Source: Flavobacterium praedii
GTDB lineage: Bacteria; Bacteroidota; Bacteroidia; Flavobacteriales; Flavobacteriaceae
DNA length: 64,000 nt
Direction of reading: 5' to 3'
NCBI RefSeq assembly: GCF_026810365.1
Contig: NZ_CP113948.1
Span: forward strand, 3,373,001-3,437,000
Shown here: in pieces, positions 26,573-36,403 of the stretch
How the letters are laid out: every line of letters begins with the position of its first letter
How positions within the stretch are numbered: the first letter of the stretch is position 1
The notes under the pieces: model-generated
Database searches by the model: none
What the model was told of the DNA's origin: nothing
What the model saw: the letters and a program-made list of their open reading frames with translations, nothing else
Made by a program: the position numbers and the translations under genes

Positions 26573-26580
26573 TACCTTTG
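26573..26580 (+). promoter_or_regulatory. -7 element upstream of candidate small RNA / leader
   Basis: TACCTTTG fits TAnnTTTG exactly and lies 110 nt after hppD. The -33 is unclear: the nearest TTG triplets are at non-standard spacings. Confidence 0.5.
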
Positions 26581-26585
26581 CACTC

Positions 26586-26699
26586 GCAAATCAGGAAGGG
26601 GTGGTTTCCTTCTTAGTTTCATATAAATTTTCATAATTTATAGTTTTTTGGTTAGTTAATAGCATAAAAACTCAGTCATTAATTTGACTGAGTTTTTTT
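26586..26699 (+). ncRNA. Candidate small RNA or attenuated leader (about 110 nt)
   Basis: A good -7 box (26573-26580) and a strong terminator (26666-26699) enclose about 110 nt with no ORF. Two hairpins can be drawn: GAAGG with CCTTC, and ATAAATT with AATTTAT. The layout fits a free-standing small RNA or a leader controlling the DUF3108-tdo-M23 genes, whose first ATG is 46 nt after the terminator. I cannot assign it to a known family. Confidence 0.4.
26666..26699 (+). terminator. Rho-independent terminator before the DUF3108 gene
   Basis: AAAAACTCAGTCA (26666-26678) pairs with TGACTGAGTTTTT (from 26685), loop 6 nt, T-run to 26699. Confidence 0.85.
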
Positions 26700-26744
26700 G
26701 TTTTAATACATTTGAGGTTATTTTAGTTATAATGTATCGAATCT

Positions 26745-27518
26745 ATGAAAAAAATTATAATTTTCTCGTTGTTGCTTTTCACTTTAGGTTTCGATACACA
26801 AAAAGATGAAGCTTTTTCATCAGGTGAATATCTAAAGTTTAGAGTGCATTATGGAATCATAAATGCCGGCTATGCCACAATCGAAGTTAAAGATGCTACG
26901 CTAAACGATCAGGCTGTTTTTCATGTTATAGGGAAAGGGTATTCTACTGGTATGACCAAATTCTTTTTTAATGTAGAAGATATTTATGAAAGTTACATTG
27001 ATAAGAGTACAAGGAATCCCTATCGATTTGTTCGAAAAATCAACGAAGGAGGGTATACCAAAAACCAGGAAGGTTTTTTTAATCAAAAGACCAATAAAGT
27101 TTTGGTAAAAGATTACAAGCATAAAACCGAAAAAACTTTTGACTTTCCCAAAAACGTTCAGGACATACTTTCTTCCTTTTATTATTTACGAAATTATCCC
27201 AATGTTAATAAAATTAAGATTGGAGAGTCGGTCATTATCGATATGTTTTTTGACAATGAGACTACAAAATTTAAGTTAAAATTCATCGGGAGAGAAGATA
27301 TTAAAACTAAATTTGGTGTTGTATCCACTATGATTTTTAGACCTTTGGTGCAGTCTGGACGGATTTTTAAGGAAGAAGAAAGTTTAACAATTTGGATTTC
27401 AGATGACTATAATAAAATACCTATTCGGATAAAAGCAAACCTTTTGGTAGGATCACTCAAAGCCGATTTGGAGGAATACAAAGGATTGAATAATCCGTTT
27501 AAAATTAAATCAAAATGA
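26745..27518 (+). CDS. DUF3108-family secreted protein
   Basis: The 257-residue protein has an N-terminal hydrophobic leader (MKKIIIFSLLLFTLGFDTQK). The body opens AFSSGEYLKFRVHYGIINAG and contains VFHVIGKGYSTGMTKFFFNVEDIYESYID, features I associate with DUF3108, a beta-rich envelope domain related to lipid or outer-membrane carrier folds. No enzymatic residues can be assigned. Its stop overlaps the start of the tryptophan dioxygenase gene (ATGA at 27515-27518), which implies translational coupling. Confidence 0.85.
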   Translation: MKKIIIFSLLLFTLGFDTQKDEAFSSGEYLKFRVHYGIINAGYATIEVKDATLNDQAVFHVIGKGYSTGMTKFFFNVEDIYESYIDKSTRNPYRFVRKINEGGYTKNQEGFFNQKTNKVLVKDYKHKTEKTFDFPKNVQDILSSFYYLRNYPNVNKIKIGESVIIDMFFDNETTKFKLKFIGREDIKTKFGVVSTMIFRPLVQSGRIFKEEESLTIWISDDYNKIPIRIKANLLVGSLKADLEEYKGLNNPFKIKSK

Positions 27519-28453
27519 CAATTAATGATACCACAGCATCAATTTTGGATGAAATTGATCATAAATTTCAAGCTATAAATCAAAAAACAGATACGCATCT
27601 TGAAGGACTACTTTGGTCCAAACCTATAACCTATTGGGATTACATTCAAACAGATGCTTTATTGAATTTGCAAATTCAAAGAACGACTTTGCCCGACGAA
27701 ATGGTTTTTATTATGTACCACCAGGTCAATGAATTGCTTTTTAAAATGATACTTTGGGAAATGCATCAAATCTCTTATGCCGAAAAATTAACAACAGAGT
27801 TTTTCACAGAACGGTTAATGAGAATAAGCCGTTATTTTGATATGTTGACCACTTCTTTTGATATAATGGGAGACGGTATGGAAGTAGAACAGTATATGAA
27901 ATTTAGAAATACGCTTACACCTGCAAGTGGTTTTCAAAGTGCACAATATAGAATGATTGAGATTGCTTCGACCGATTTAATCAACCTTATCGATTACCGT
28001 TTTCGAGCTACCATAGACAGAAATACACCATATGAGCATGCCCTAGACCACATGTATTGGCAAGCAGCAGGGAAAGATCATGAAACAGGTGAAAAGTCTT
28101 ATTTGCTTTTGGAATTTGAGCGTAAATACAAAACTGCATTCATAACTCAAATGCAGGAATATAACACCATCAATCTTTGGCAAAAATTTAAACAATTGCC
28201 AGATGCTGATCGTGAAAATCCAGATTTGGTAAAAGCAATGCGTCATTATGATCATACAGTAAACATTACATGGGTGATGGGGCACCTCAATGCAGCCAGA
28301 AAATATATAGACAATGGTAAAGGTGATGGAGAAGCAACCGGGGGAAGTGACTGGAAAAAATACATGCATCCCAGATACCAAAGAAGAATTTTCTTCCCGG
28401 AATTATGGAGCGAGGAAGAATTGAGGAATTGGGGAATTGAAAACTTAAATTAA
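27515..28453 (+). CDS. Tryptophan 2,3-dioxygenase family protein
   Basis: The 312-residue, mostly helical protein matches the heme dioxygenase family that converts L-tryptophan to N-formylkynurenine. Conserved segments: YIQTDALLNLQIQRT, EMVFIMYHQVNELLFKMILWE (distal His, about residues 65-85), SGFQSAQYRMIEI, and YDHTVNITWVMGHLNAARKYI with the probable proximal heme His (about 244-264). It overlaps the DUF3108 gene by 4 nt and is followed 13 nt later by the M23 gene. With hmgA and hppD nearby, the region looks like aromatic amino acid breakdown, but no other kynurenine gene is in the window. Confidence 0.93.
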   Translation: MTINDTTASILDEIDHKFQAINQKTDTHLEGLLWSKPITYWDYIQTDALLNLQIQRTTLPDEMVFIMYHQVNELLFKMILWEMHQISYAEKLTTEFFTERLMRISRYFDMLTTSFDIMGDGMEVEQYMKFRNTLTPASGFQSAQYRMIEIASTDLINLIDYRFRATIDRNTPYEHALDHMYWQAAGKDHETGEKSYLLLEFERKYKTAFITQMQEYNTINLWQKFKQLPDADRENPDLVKAMRHYDHTVNITWVMGHLNAARKYIDNGKGDGEATGGSDWKKYMHPRYQRRIFFPELWSEEELRNWGIENLN

Positions 28454-28466
28454 AAGTAAGCAAAGT

Positions 28467-29684
28467 TTGAAAAAGATAATTCTAATTTTAGTACTATTGT
28501 TTTCCATCATATCCTGTAATAGGAAAGAAGAAATTATGGAAAACCAAGTAATTCCAAAATCCAAAAAGAGTGATTTTGGATTCAAGTTTTCTGATTTTAA
28601 TGTTGTCCAAGATTCTGTAAAATCAGGAGATACTTTTGGTAGTATTTTGCAAAGGCAAAATATTGGCAATAAAAAAGTATTCGATATTGTAGCGCAAGTA
28701 AAAGATACTTTTGATGTTCGAACCATAAGATTAAACAAACAGTACACCCTACTTCGTTCAAAAAACAAAACTAATACGCTGGCTGTTTTTATATACCAAC
28801 CGGATGCATTAAATTATTACGTAGTGGATTTGAGAGATTCGATAGCAAAAGCCTATAAAAAAACAAAACCTTTGACATTAAAAAGGAGAACTATAGGCGG
28901 GATTTTAAAGGGTTCGCTTTCGGAAACATTAGAGTCTGCAAATGTGGAAGGAGCATTAGCTACTAGGATTTCAAAGATATTTGCTTGGTCTATCGATTTT
29001 TTTAAAGTAAAAAAAGGAGATCGATTTGGTCTGACTTTTACCGAGAGGTACATCAATGATTCTATTTATGATGGTGTAGACAGTCTTGAAGCCGCTTTTT
29101 TTGAATATAAAGGAAAAATTATTTATGCTTTTCCATTTGAACAAAATCCTGGTTCAGGTAAAATGGATTATTATGACGAAGATGGTAAAACGCTAAAGAA
29201 TTTTTTTCTTAAAACACCTATAAAATTTAGCCATATTACTTCTCATTTTTCGATGAATCGTTTTCATCCCGTACAACAAATTTGGAAAGCACACAAAGGG
29301 ACAGATTATGCCGCACCAACGGGTACTCCAATTTCTACTACAGCTGCAGGTATTGTTGAGCAAACGGGCTATACTGCGGGTAATGGGAATTTTGTAAAAG
29401 TAAAACACAATAAAACCTATTCTACTCAGTATTTACATATGTCTCGAATACTGGTTAGAAGAGGGCAGCATGTAAACCAAGGGCAAACTATAGGACTGGT
29501 TGGAAGTACAGGATTGGCTTCAGGTCCACATGTGTGTTATCGTTTTTGGAAAAATGGTGTTCAAGTAGATGCCCTGCGTTTAAAATTACCAAATGGAGAA
29601 CCAATGAGCTCAAAAAATAAAGAGCGGTTTTTAAAGAAAATAGAGCCATTGAAGTTCGAATTGGATAGTGTGTCGAATTTATAA
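28467..29684 (+). CDS. M23-family peptidoglycan endopeptidase, lipoprotein
   Basis: The start is TTG at 28467. It alone gives the lipoprotein leader KKIILILVLLFSIISC with the lipidated Cys near residue 17; the next ATG would lose it. The 405-residue protein continues with a LysM-like/OapA-like segment (VKSGDTFGSILQRQNIGNKK, about 50-70). The zinc metallopeptidase domain has HKGTDYAAPTGTPI (about 272-285), the HxH-type QYLHMSRILVRRGQHVNQGQ and SGPHVCYRFWKNG motifs. It probably cuts peptide cross-links in the cell wall from the outer side of the periplasm. Confidence 0.92.
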   Translation: MKKIILILVLLFSIISCNRKEEIMENQVIPKSKKSDFGFKFSDFNVVQDSVKSGDTFGSILQRQNIGNKKVFDIVAQVKDTFDVRTIRLNKQYTLLRSKNKTNTLAVFIYQPDALNYYVVDLRDSIAKAYKKTKPLTLKRRTIGGILKGSLSETLESANVEGALATRISKIFAWSIDFFKVKKGDRFGLTFTERYINDSIYDGVDSLEAAFFEYKGKIIYAFPFEQNPGSGKMDYYDEDGKTLKNFFLKTPIKFSHITSHFSMNRFHPVQQIWKAHKGTDYAAPTGTPISTTAAGIVEQTGYTAGNGNFVKVKHNKTYSTQYLHMSRILVRRGQHVNQGQTIGLVGSTGLASGPHVCYRFWKNGVQVDALRLKLPNGEPMSSKNKERFLKKIEPLKFELDSVSNL

Positions 29685-29750
29685 GTATTAATAATAAAGA
29701 ATCTATTCTAAGTTGTGTTTTTTAGATAGGATATTAAATAAATTTTGTTG

Positions 29751-29810
29751 CAGATTTCTCAAGTTATTACAGTTTATTTTGTGATTTTTTGAGAAATCTG
29801 TTTTCTTTTT
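29751..29810 (+). terminator. Terminator-like long hairpin after the M23 gene
   Basis: CAGATTTCTCAA (29751-29762) pairs perfectly with TTGAGAAATCTG (29789-29800), followed by TTTTCTTTTT. Confidence 0.65.
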
Positions 29811-29902
29811 TCAACAAGGTTGTTTTTAAAGCATTTCTGTTTTTTTTAACTATTTAATAGTTATATAATGTCCTGATTTTAGTCCATTCAAACTTATTTC
29901 AG

Positions 29903-29910
29903 TAAATTTG
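29903..29910 (+). promoter_or_regulatory. -7 element of the pgi promoter
   Basis: TAAATTTG matches TAnnTTTG and lies 24 nt before the ATG at 29935. No clear TTG is found at the usual spacing. Confidence 0.5.
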
Positions 29911-29934
29911 CACAATTATAAAAAACTAGAATAA

Positions 29935-31578
29935 ATGGCTTTAAATACAATAAACCCAACTGAAACTTCTGCTTGGAAAAAACTTCAAGCACACTATACT
30001 GAAATGCAAAAGGCTTCAATGGCAGCAATGTTCCAAGCCGACCCGTCAAGAACTGAAAAGTTCCATTTGAAATGGAACGATTTTTTAGTAGATTATTCCA
30101 AAAATAGAATCAATCAAGAAACTCTAAATTTGTTAGTTGAATTGGCTAATGAAACAGGTTTGAAAAATGCAATCACCGATTATTTTGAAGGAGCTATAAT
30201 AAATCAAACAGAAAATCGCGCTGTTTTGCATACTGCTTTGCGTGCCCCAGTAACGGCTGTAATAAATGTAGATGGTGTTAATGTAATGCCAGAAGTATAT
30301 GAAGTAAAAAGTAAAGTAAAAACGTTTACAAACGAAGTAACCTTAGGACAAAGAACAGGATACACCGGAAAACCATTTACAGATATCGTTAATATAGGTA
30401 TAGGTGGCTCCGATTTGGGACCTGTTATGGCTGTTGAAGCTTTACAATATTATAAAAACCATTTGAAGGTTCATTTTGTGTCCAATGTTGATGGAGATCA
30501 CGTTAATGAAATTATAAAAAAGCTAAATCCAGAAACAACATTATTTGTTATTGTTTCTAAAACATTTACTACTCAAGAAACCTTAACCAATTCTGAAACG
30601 ATCAAAGCTTGGTTTTTGAAATCAGCAAAACAGGAAGATGTTGCCAAACATTTTGTGGCGGTTTCAACCAATTTACAAAAAGTAACCGAATTTGGTATTA
30701 ATCCAGACAATGTGTTTCCAATGTGGGACTGGGTTGGAGGTCGTTTTTCTCTTTGGAGTGCAGTTGGACTTTCTATTAGTTTGGCGGTTGGTTTTGATAA
30801 CTTCAACGATTTGTTAAGTGGTGCTAATGAAATGGATGAACATTTCAAAACTGCAGATTTTGATAAAAATATTCCTGTAACACTTGCTTTATTAAGTGTT
30901 TGGTATAATAATTTCTTTGGTGCCGAAAGTGAAGCTTTGATTCCTTATACACAATATTTGCAAAAACTTGCACCTTATTTACAACAAGGAACGATGGAGA
31001 GCAATGGCAAAAGTGTAGGTCGTGACGGAAAACCGGTAAATTATGAAACGGGAACCATTATTTGGGGAGAACCAGGTACAAATGCTCAACATGCATTCTT
31101 TCAATTAATTCATCAAGGAACCAAATTGATTCCTTCTGATTTTATTGGATTTGTAAAACCTTTATATGGAGATGAAGATCATCATGATAAATTGATGTCC
31201 AATTTTTTTGCTCAAACTGAAGCTTTGATGAACGGAAAATCTCAAGAACAAGTACAAGCTGAATTTGACAAACAAGGATTAAGTGCTGAGAAAGCAAGTG
31301 AACTTTTGCCTTTCAAAGTTTTCTCTGGAAACAAACCAACTAATACGATTTTGATTCAAAAATTGACTCCCAAATCATTAGGTTCATTAATAGCAATGTA
31401 TGAACATAAAATATTTGTGCAAGGAATTATTTGGAACATATTTAGTTTTGATCAATGGGGTGTAGAACTTGGAAAACAATTGGCGAATTCAATTTTAGAC
31501 GAGATTAACACCAAACAGGTAAAAAATCACGATAGTTCAACTCAATTTTTATTGAATCATTTTTTAGAAAATAAATAG
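29935..31578 (+). CDS. pgi: Glucose-6-phosphate isomerase
   Basis: The 547-residue enzyme interconverts glucose 6-phosphate and fructose 6-phosphate. Both family signatures are visible: the phosphate-binding [18 protein letters not shown] (about 152-169) and [19 protein letters not shown] (about 263-281), followed by the active-site [21 protein letters not shown] (His about residue 387) and the C-terminal catalytic lysine region. Length equals the E. coli enzyme (549). It is monocistronic: own -7 box upstream and a strong terminator downstream. Confidence 0.97.
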   Translation: MALNTINPTETSAWKKLQAHYTEMQKASMAAMFQADPSRTEKFHLKWNDFLVDYSKNRINQETLNLLVELANETGLKNAITDYFEGAIINQTENRAVLHTALRAPVTAVINVDGVNVMPEVYEVKSKVKTFTNEVTLGQRTGYTGKPFTDIVNIGIGGSDLGPVMAVEALQYYKNHLKVHFVSNVDGDHVNEIIKKLNPETTLFVIVSKTFTTQETLTNSETIKAWFLKSAKQEDVAKHFVAVSTNLQKVTEFGINPDNVFPMWDWVGGRFSLWSAVGLSISLAVGFDNFNDLLSGANEMDEHFKTADFDKNIPVTLALLSVWYNNFFGAESEALIPYTQYLQKLAPYLQQGTMESNGKSVGRDGKPVNYETGTIIWGEPGTNAQHAFFQLIHQGTKLIPSDFIGFVKPLYGDEDHHDKLMSNFFAQTEALMNGKSQEQVQAEFDKQGLSAEKASELLPFKVFSGNKPTNTILIQKLTPKSLGSLIAMYEHKIFVQGIIWNIFSFDQWGVELGKQLANSILDEINTKQVKNHDSSTQFLLNHFLENK

Positions 31579-31604
31579 ATTTATTAAGAAATATAATAAT
31601 TACA

Positions 31605-31639
31605 AAAGCCTTGATATCTGAAAATCAAGGCTTTTTTTT
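31605..31639 (+). terminator. Rho-independent terminator of pgi
   Basis: AAAGCCTTGAT (31605-31615) pairs with ATCAAGGCTTT (31623-31633), then T to 31639. Confidence 0.85.
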
Positions 31640-31847
31640 AGTCTAAAAACGAATAAAGTTTTCAAGTATTCAAAGTAATAATATTGTTTTGCAAAATTTT
31701 GTTATCATATTCATATTTTTTAATTCTAAATTAAGAATAAATCGCAAAAAATTAATTAATAAACGTAAATATGTTTATTTAGTATGCGTGTATTGTAAAA
31801 GGAGCATTTTCTTAATACAATGTTAACATTTATTGATTCAAATGTTA

Positions 31848-31855
31848 TAATTTTG
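31848..31855 (+). promoter_or_regulatory. -7 element of the TonB receptor promoter
   Basis: TAATTTTG fits TAnnTTTG; a TTA lies 22 nt before it. The ATG at 31879 is 23 nt downstream. The remainder of the 300-bp gap after pgi is AT-rich with only the terminator. Confidence 0.45.
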
Positions 31856-31878
31856 CCAAACTAAACAAACAAAATAAT

Positions 31879-34800
31879 ATGAAAAAAATCACCTTTATTT
31901 TTATTTTTTTTCTGTCGGTTATTGGTTACTCTCAGGTAACTACTTCAGGAATTTCAGGAACAGTGAAGTCTGTTACTGGCGAGAACATAGCGGGAGCGTC
32001 GGTGCAAGTGATTCACTTACCTACTGGAACAAAGTATAATGCAATTACAAATTATACAGGCGGTTACTCAGTTCAGGCTATACGTCCAGGAGGGCCATAT
32101 ACTGTTAAGTTTACTTTCATTGGTACAAGATCAAGTGAAATTACAGATATTACAGCTCCATTAGGAAGTACAGTTACTGTAAACACAGTTCTTGAAGACG
32201 AAACAAGTCAGTTAAAAGAAGTTGTTGTTTCTTCTTCAAAATCAAATGGTGCTTTTTCTAAAGGAAAAACAGGAGCTTCGCAACAGTTCTCCAATAGACA
32301 AATTAATGCTGTACCAGTTATTGGAGCTCGATCTATTAATGCTATTACTAAATACAATGCCAATGCTGGAAGCGGTGGTACTTTTGGAGGACAAGATTCA
32401 AGATTAAACAACTTTACTATTGATGGTTCTGTTTTTAATAATGGTTTTGGTTTAGGAAATGATGCACAAGCGGGAGGTAGAACGGGTTCTACTGCAATCT
32501 CTCTAGATGCTATTGAACAATTACAAGTAAACATTGCTCCTTTTGATGTACGTCAAACTGGTTTTACAGGATCTGGAATCAACGCGGTAACTCGTAGTGG
32601 AACAAACGAAGTTGAAGGATCAGTCTATAACTCATTCAGAAGTAATAAAGAAAGTTTTGTTGGAACTAAGGCAGGTGAAGTAAAAATTGTACCAGCTACT
32701 TTTGATGAAACAATTTGGGGGGCTAGAATTGGTGCTCCAATTATAAAAGACAAATTATTCTTTTTTGGTAATTTTGAAACGATTGAAAATACAAGTCCTG
32801 CAACGACTTGGACGTCTACAAATTCTCCAAATGGAGGTGCACAAGTATCTATTCCTACATTTGATGAAATGCAAACTCTTTCTACTTTTATGAAAGATAA
32901 ATTCAATTATACTACAGGGCCTTGGGAGAACTATGACGCAAAAAAAGAGTCTAAAAAATTCCTTGGTAGAGTAGATTGGAACATCAATGATGATCATAAA
33001 TTATCGGTACGTTATGTACATAGTGATTCTTCCTCTGATGAAGTTACATCATCATCGAACTCTTTAGGATTTGGGGGTAGAACAAAAAATGTAAATTCGA
33101 TGTCTTTTAAAAACAGTGGCTATGTAATTGAAGACAATACTAGGTCTATCGTTGTACAATTGGACTCTAAACTGTCTGATACATGGAGCAATAACTTTAT
33201 TGCTGGTTATGATAAACAAATCGAAGACAGATCCCTACAAGGAGGAGGTTTGTTCCCAACAATTGACATCAAAAATGGAACGCCTAGTACTGTTGGTAAT
33301 TTAAACTTTATTTCTGTAGGTTTGGATCCATTTACTCAAGGAAATAAATTGAGATATTCTACTTTGCATTTTACAGACAATGTAACTAAAACTTTTGGAA
33401 AACATAGTTTGTTGTTTGGTGCCAATTATGAGCATTTTAAATCAGAAAATTTATTTTTCTCTGGATCAAACGGAGTTTATATTTTTAATTCTTTGGATGA
33501 ATTTTATAAAGCTGCCAATGAATCTTTAATTTTACTAGGAGCACCTTCTGTAACCAATTTGCCAGTTCGAACTCAATTTCGATATTCAGCATTGGATGGA
33601 GGTGTAGAGCCTATGCAAATAATGGAATCTGATAAGATAGATTTATATGCACAAGATGATTTTAAAGTAAATGAAAATTTCAGAGTTATTTTTGGTTTAC
33701 GAGCTACATCTGTTTCATTTAAAGATACAGCAATAGAAAATAAAGCTATTACAGGCATGACTTTTGCAAATGGAGAAAAATTTAACACAGGTGATATGCC
33801 TGATACACAATATTTATTTGAGCCTAGACTAGGTTTCAACTTGGATGTTGCTGGTGATTCAAAAACTCAAGTGAGAGGGGGAACAGGAATTTTTACCGGA
33901 AGACCTCCTTATGTGTTTTTGTCTAATGCTATTGGAAACAATGGGGTCCTGACTGGATTTGTTGACGCAAGTGATGTAGCAGTTGCTACTGGTGGATATG
34001 GATTTACTGCTAATCCTTCACAATATTTTACACCTGCAACACCTACTTTGCCATCTACATTTGATTTAGCATTTACTGCTAAAGACTATAAATTTCCTCA
34101 AGTTTGGAAAACGACTATTGCTGTAGATCAAAAATTACCTTTTGGTTTTGTAGGAACTGTAGAAGGAATTTTTAGCAAAAACATCAATGAAGTAGGGTAC
34201 TATAATGCGAATTTAGCCAATCCAGTTGGAAAAATTGCTGGGCCAGATAACAGACCCTTATATGCAGGTAATGATAATGGTGTTCGTATAAATAATACTG
34301 TTTCAAATGCTATAGTGTTGACAAACACGAATCAAGGGTATTTTTATTCTACTACTTTTAAATTAGAATATCCATATAGTAAAGGATTGTGGGGTTCATT
34401 TTCTTATACACATTCTGCAGCTTATGATTTGCTTTCAGCTGGTTCTATCGCTTCTGGTTCTTGGACAGGTGCAAAGTCTATTAATGGAAACAATGATTTG
34501 GCTTTAAGTCTATCTAATAATAATACTCCTCATCGTTATGTTGGTATTATTGGATACAAAATTGACTATGGCACAAAGTATGGTGGATCTACTTCTATAA
34601 ATTTAGGTTATATTGGAGAACAAGCCAGCCCATTTACTTATGCCTATGGAGGAGATTTAAATGGAGATAGAGTAAATGGGAATGATTTACTTTTTGTTCC
34701 TCTTAAAGCTACAGACATAAGATTTAGTCCAATTACTCAAAATATAGCTGGAACTTCAGTAGTACTGTATACTGAAGCGCAACAACAAGAGGCTTTTGAT

Positions 34801-35208
34801 AAATTTATAGATCAAGATTCTTATTTATCTAAAAGAAGAGGGCAATATGTAGAAAGAAACTCTAATATCTTACCAATGTTGCATAAAATAGATCTTTCTG
34901 TTACACAAGATTTCTTCGTGAATATCGCTGGCAAAAGAAACAGTTTTCAGTTTAGAGCAGATATCTTAAACTTTACAAATTTCTTGAACAGAAATTGGGG
35001 TATTTCTCAACGAGCTACTGCATCAAATATATTGAGTGTAGCTCAAGCACCAAGTGGAGCTAATGGTAATATTCCTTTTTATACTATGGCTCTTCAAACA
35101 GATAATGAAGGAAAAAGATTTTTAGCTAGAGACACTTTTCAAAAAAATGCATCTATATTTGATGTTTGGCAAGCTCAATTTACCTTAAGATATACTTTCG
35201 GGAAATAA
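31879..35208 (+). CDS. TonB-dependent receptor, Oar-like, with carboxypeptidase-regulatory domain
   Basis: The 1,109-residue outer-membrane protein has a signal peptide (ITFIFIFFLSVIGYSQ), then an N-terminal carboxypeptidase-regulatory-like domain (GISGTVKSVTGENIAGASVQ ... ETSQLKEVVVS, about 23-118), a plug (NAVPVIGARSINAITKYNAN ... DGSVFNNGFG) and a large C-terminal barrel ending QFTLRYTFGK. Plug wording such as RSGTNEVEGSVYNSFR is typical of Oar-like receptors. It should bind a ligand at the surface and take it up with TonB/ExbBD energy; the ligand is unknown. A fasciclin lipoprotein gene follows 49 nt later and is probably co-transcribed. Confidence 0.93.
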   Translation: MKKITFIFIFFLSVIGYSQVTTSGISGTVKSVTGENIAGASVQVIHLPTGTKYNAITNYTGGYSVQAIRPGGPYTVKFTFIGTRSSEITDITAPLGSTVTVNTVLEDETSQLKEVVVSSSKSNGAFSKGKTGASQQFSNRQINAVPVIGARSINAITKYNANAGSGGTFGGQDSRLNNFTIDGSVFNNGFGLGNDAQAGGRTGSTAISLDAIEQLQVNIAPFDVRQTGFTGSGINAVTRSGTNEVEGSVYNSFRSNKESFVGTKAGEVKIVPATFDETIWGARIGAPIIKDKLFFFGNFETIENTSPATTWTSTNSPNGGAQVSIPTFDEMQTLSTFMKDKFNYTTGPWENYDAKKESKKFLGRVDWNINDDHKLSVRYVHSDSSSDEVTSSSNSLGFGGRTKNVNSMSFKNSGYVIEDNTRSIVVQLDSKLSDTWSNNFIAGYDKQIEDRSLQGGGLFPTIDIKNGTPSTVGNLNFISVGLDPFTQGNKLRYSTLHFTDNVTKTFGKHSLLFGANYEHFKSENLFFSGSNGVYIFNSLDEFYKAANESLILLGAPSVTNLPVRTQFRYSALDGGVEPMQIMESDKIDLYAQDDFKVNENFRVIFGLRATSVSFKDTAIENKAITGMTFANGEKFNTGDMPDTQYLFEPRLGFNLDVAGDSKTQVRGGTGIFTGRPPYVFLSNAIGNNGVLTGFVDASDVAVATGGYGFTANPSQYFTPATPTLPSTFDLAFTAKDYKFPQVWKTTIAVDQKLPFGFVGTVEGIFSKNINEVGYYNANLANPVGKIAGPDNRPLYAGNDNGVRINNTVSNAIVLTNTNQGYFYSTTFKLEYPYSKGLWGSFSYTHSAAYDLLSAGSIASGSWTGAKSINGNNDLALSLSNNNTPHRYVGIIGYKIDYGTKYGGSTSINLGYIGEQASPFTYAYGGDLNGDRVNGNDLLFVPLKATDIRFSPITQNIAGTSVVLYTEAQQQEAFDKFIDQDSYLSKRRGQYVERNSNILPMLHKIDLSVTQDFFVNIAGKRNSFQFRADILNFTNFLNRNWGISQRATASNILSVAQAPSGANGNIPFYTMALQTDNEGKRFLARDTFQKNASIFDVWQAQFTLRYTFGK

Positions 35209-35257
35209 TATTTATTAAAAACTAGACGAATACTTTATAAACAGAAAAACAAAAATT

Positions 35258-36313
35258 ATGAAATTTAAAAATCAAATCCTATATTTTGTTGCCGTTTTAT
35301 CGGTTGCATTAATGACTTTTTCTTGTACTAATGATGATAACAAAGATGTAGTAAAACTTCCTTCTATAGTTGATATTGCAAAAGCAGATCCTGCTAATTT
35401 TAGTATATTAGTAGATGCATTAAATAAAACTGGATTAGCAACTACATTAAGTAATCCGGGTTCTTATACTGTTTTTGCTCCTACAAATGCTGCTTTTACA
35501 GCTGCAGGGGTTACAAGTGCGTCTATTATTGCTCTTGACCCAGTTGTTAATGCTCAACAAATTGCTGATTTAAAATTATCTCTTCAAAATCACATTATAG
35601 GAGTAGGAACAAGATCGGCAGATTTAGTTGCCACAGCTTCTTTTAAAACTTTTGGATATTATAGAAATAATCCTTTGGCTTTTACAGGTGCTAACTTGAA
35701 TATGACTATTAGTAAAACTGGAACAGATATTTTAATAAATGCCGGGGAAACAAATGGAGGTGCCAAAATAACTAGTGTAGATATTGAGGCTAGTAATGGA
35801 ATAGTTCACGTAATTAATAGCGTATTAAAATTACCAACAATAGTAAATCAAATTATTTCAACCCCAAGTTTATCATCTTTATTAGGAGTTGTAAGTAGCC
35901 CTGCTCAAGCAAGTGTATTAGCAATTTTAACAAATGCAACATTTACATCCACTGGCGCTGTTACGGTATATGCTCCAAATAATGATGCTTTTACAACTGC
36001 ATTGGGAACAGGTGGTTATTTAGTTGGAAAAACAGATGCTGAAATTACAAATATCTTAAAATATCATTTACAAACAGGAAATAATACAGCAAGTTCTGCA
36101 ACCTCTTATACTTCTTCAACGGCTTTTGCAGACGTTAAGGTTAATACTTTATTTAGTACTCCTGCACCTGCTAAAACATTTACTATTACCAAAGGAACAG
36201 TTAAAATTACAGATTTAGTTACTCCCGTAGTTAATGGAAATATTAAAGTTATAAATATTCAAGGTACTAATGGTGTTATTCAAATAATTGATAAAGTATT
36301 ACAACCAATGTAG
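35258..36313 (+). CDS. Fasciclin-domain lipoprotein with two repeats
   Basis: The 351-residue protein has a lipoprotein leader (LSVALMTFSC, Cys about residue 23) followed by acidic TNDDNKD. Two fasciclin (FAS1) domains follow, at about 38-190 and 200-350. Each has the characteristic motif (SYTVFAPTNAAFTAAG; VTVYAPNNDAFTTALG) and ends with an IHVINSVL / IQIIDKVL strand. FAS1 domains mediate adhesion or polysaccharide binding. Its position behind the Oar-like receptor suggests a partner on the cell surface. A strong terminator follows. Confidence 0.92.
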   Translation: MKFKNQILYFVAVLSVALMTFSCTNDDNKDVVKLPSIVDIAKADPANFSILVDALNKTGLATTLSNPGSYTVFAPTNAAFTAAGVTSASIIALDPVVNAQQIADLKLSLQNHIIGVGTRSADLVATASFKTFGYYRNNPLAFTGANLNMTISKTGTDILINAGETNGGAKITSVDIEASNGIVHVINSVLKLPTIVNQIISTPSLSSLLGVVSSPAQASVLAILTNATFTSTGAVTVYAPNNDAFTTALGTGGYLVGKTDAEITNILKYHLQTGNNTASSATSYTSSTAFADVKVNTLFSTPAPAKTFTITKGTVKITDLVTPVVNGNIKVINIQGTNGVIQIIDKVLQPM

Positions 36314-36331
36314 AATATATTTTTTTTCTAA

Positions 36332-36361
36332 AAAACCCAGAAATTTTTTCTGGGTTTTTTT
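36332..36361 (+). terminator. Rho-independent terminator of the receptor-fasciclin pair
   Basis: AAAACCCAGAAA (36332-36343) pairs with TTTCTGGGTTTT (from 36348), then more T. Confidence 0.85.
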
Positions 36362-36403
36362 ATGACTTTTTTGCTTATATTTGTTTAAATTAAAAAACTA
36401 TTT

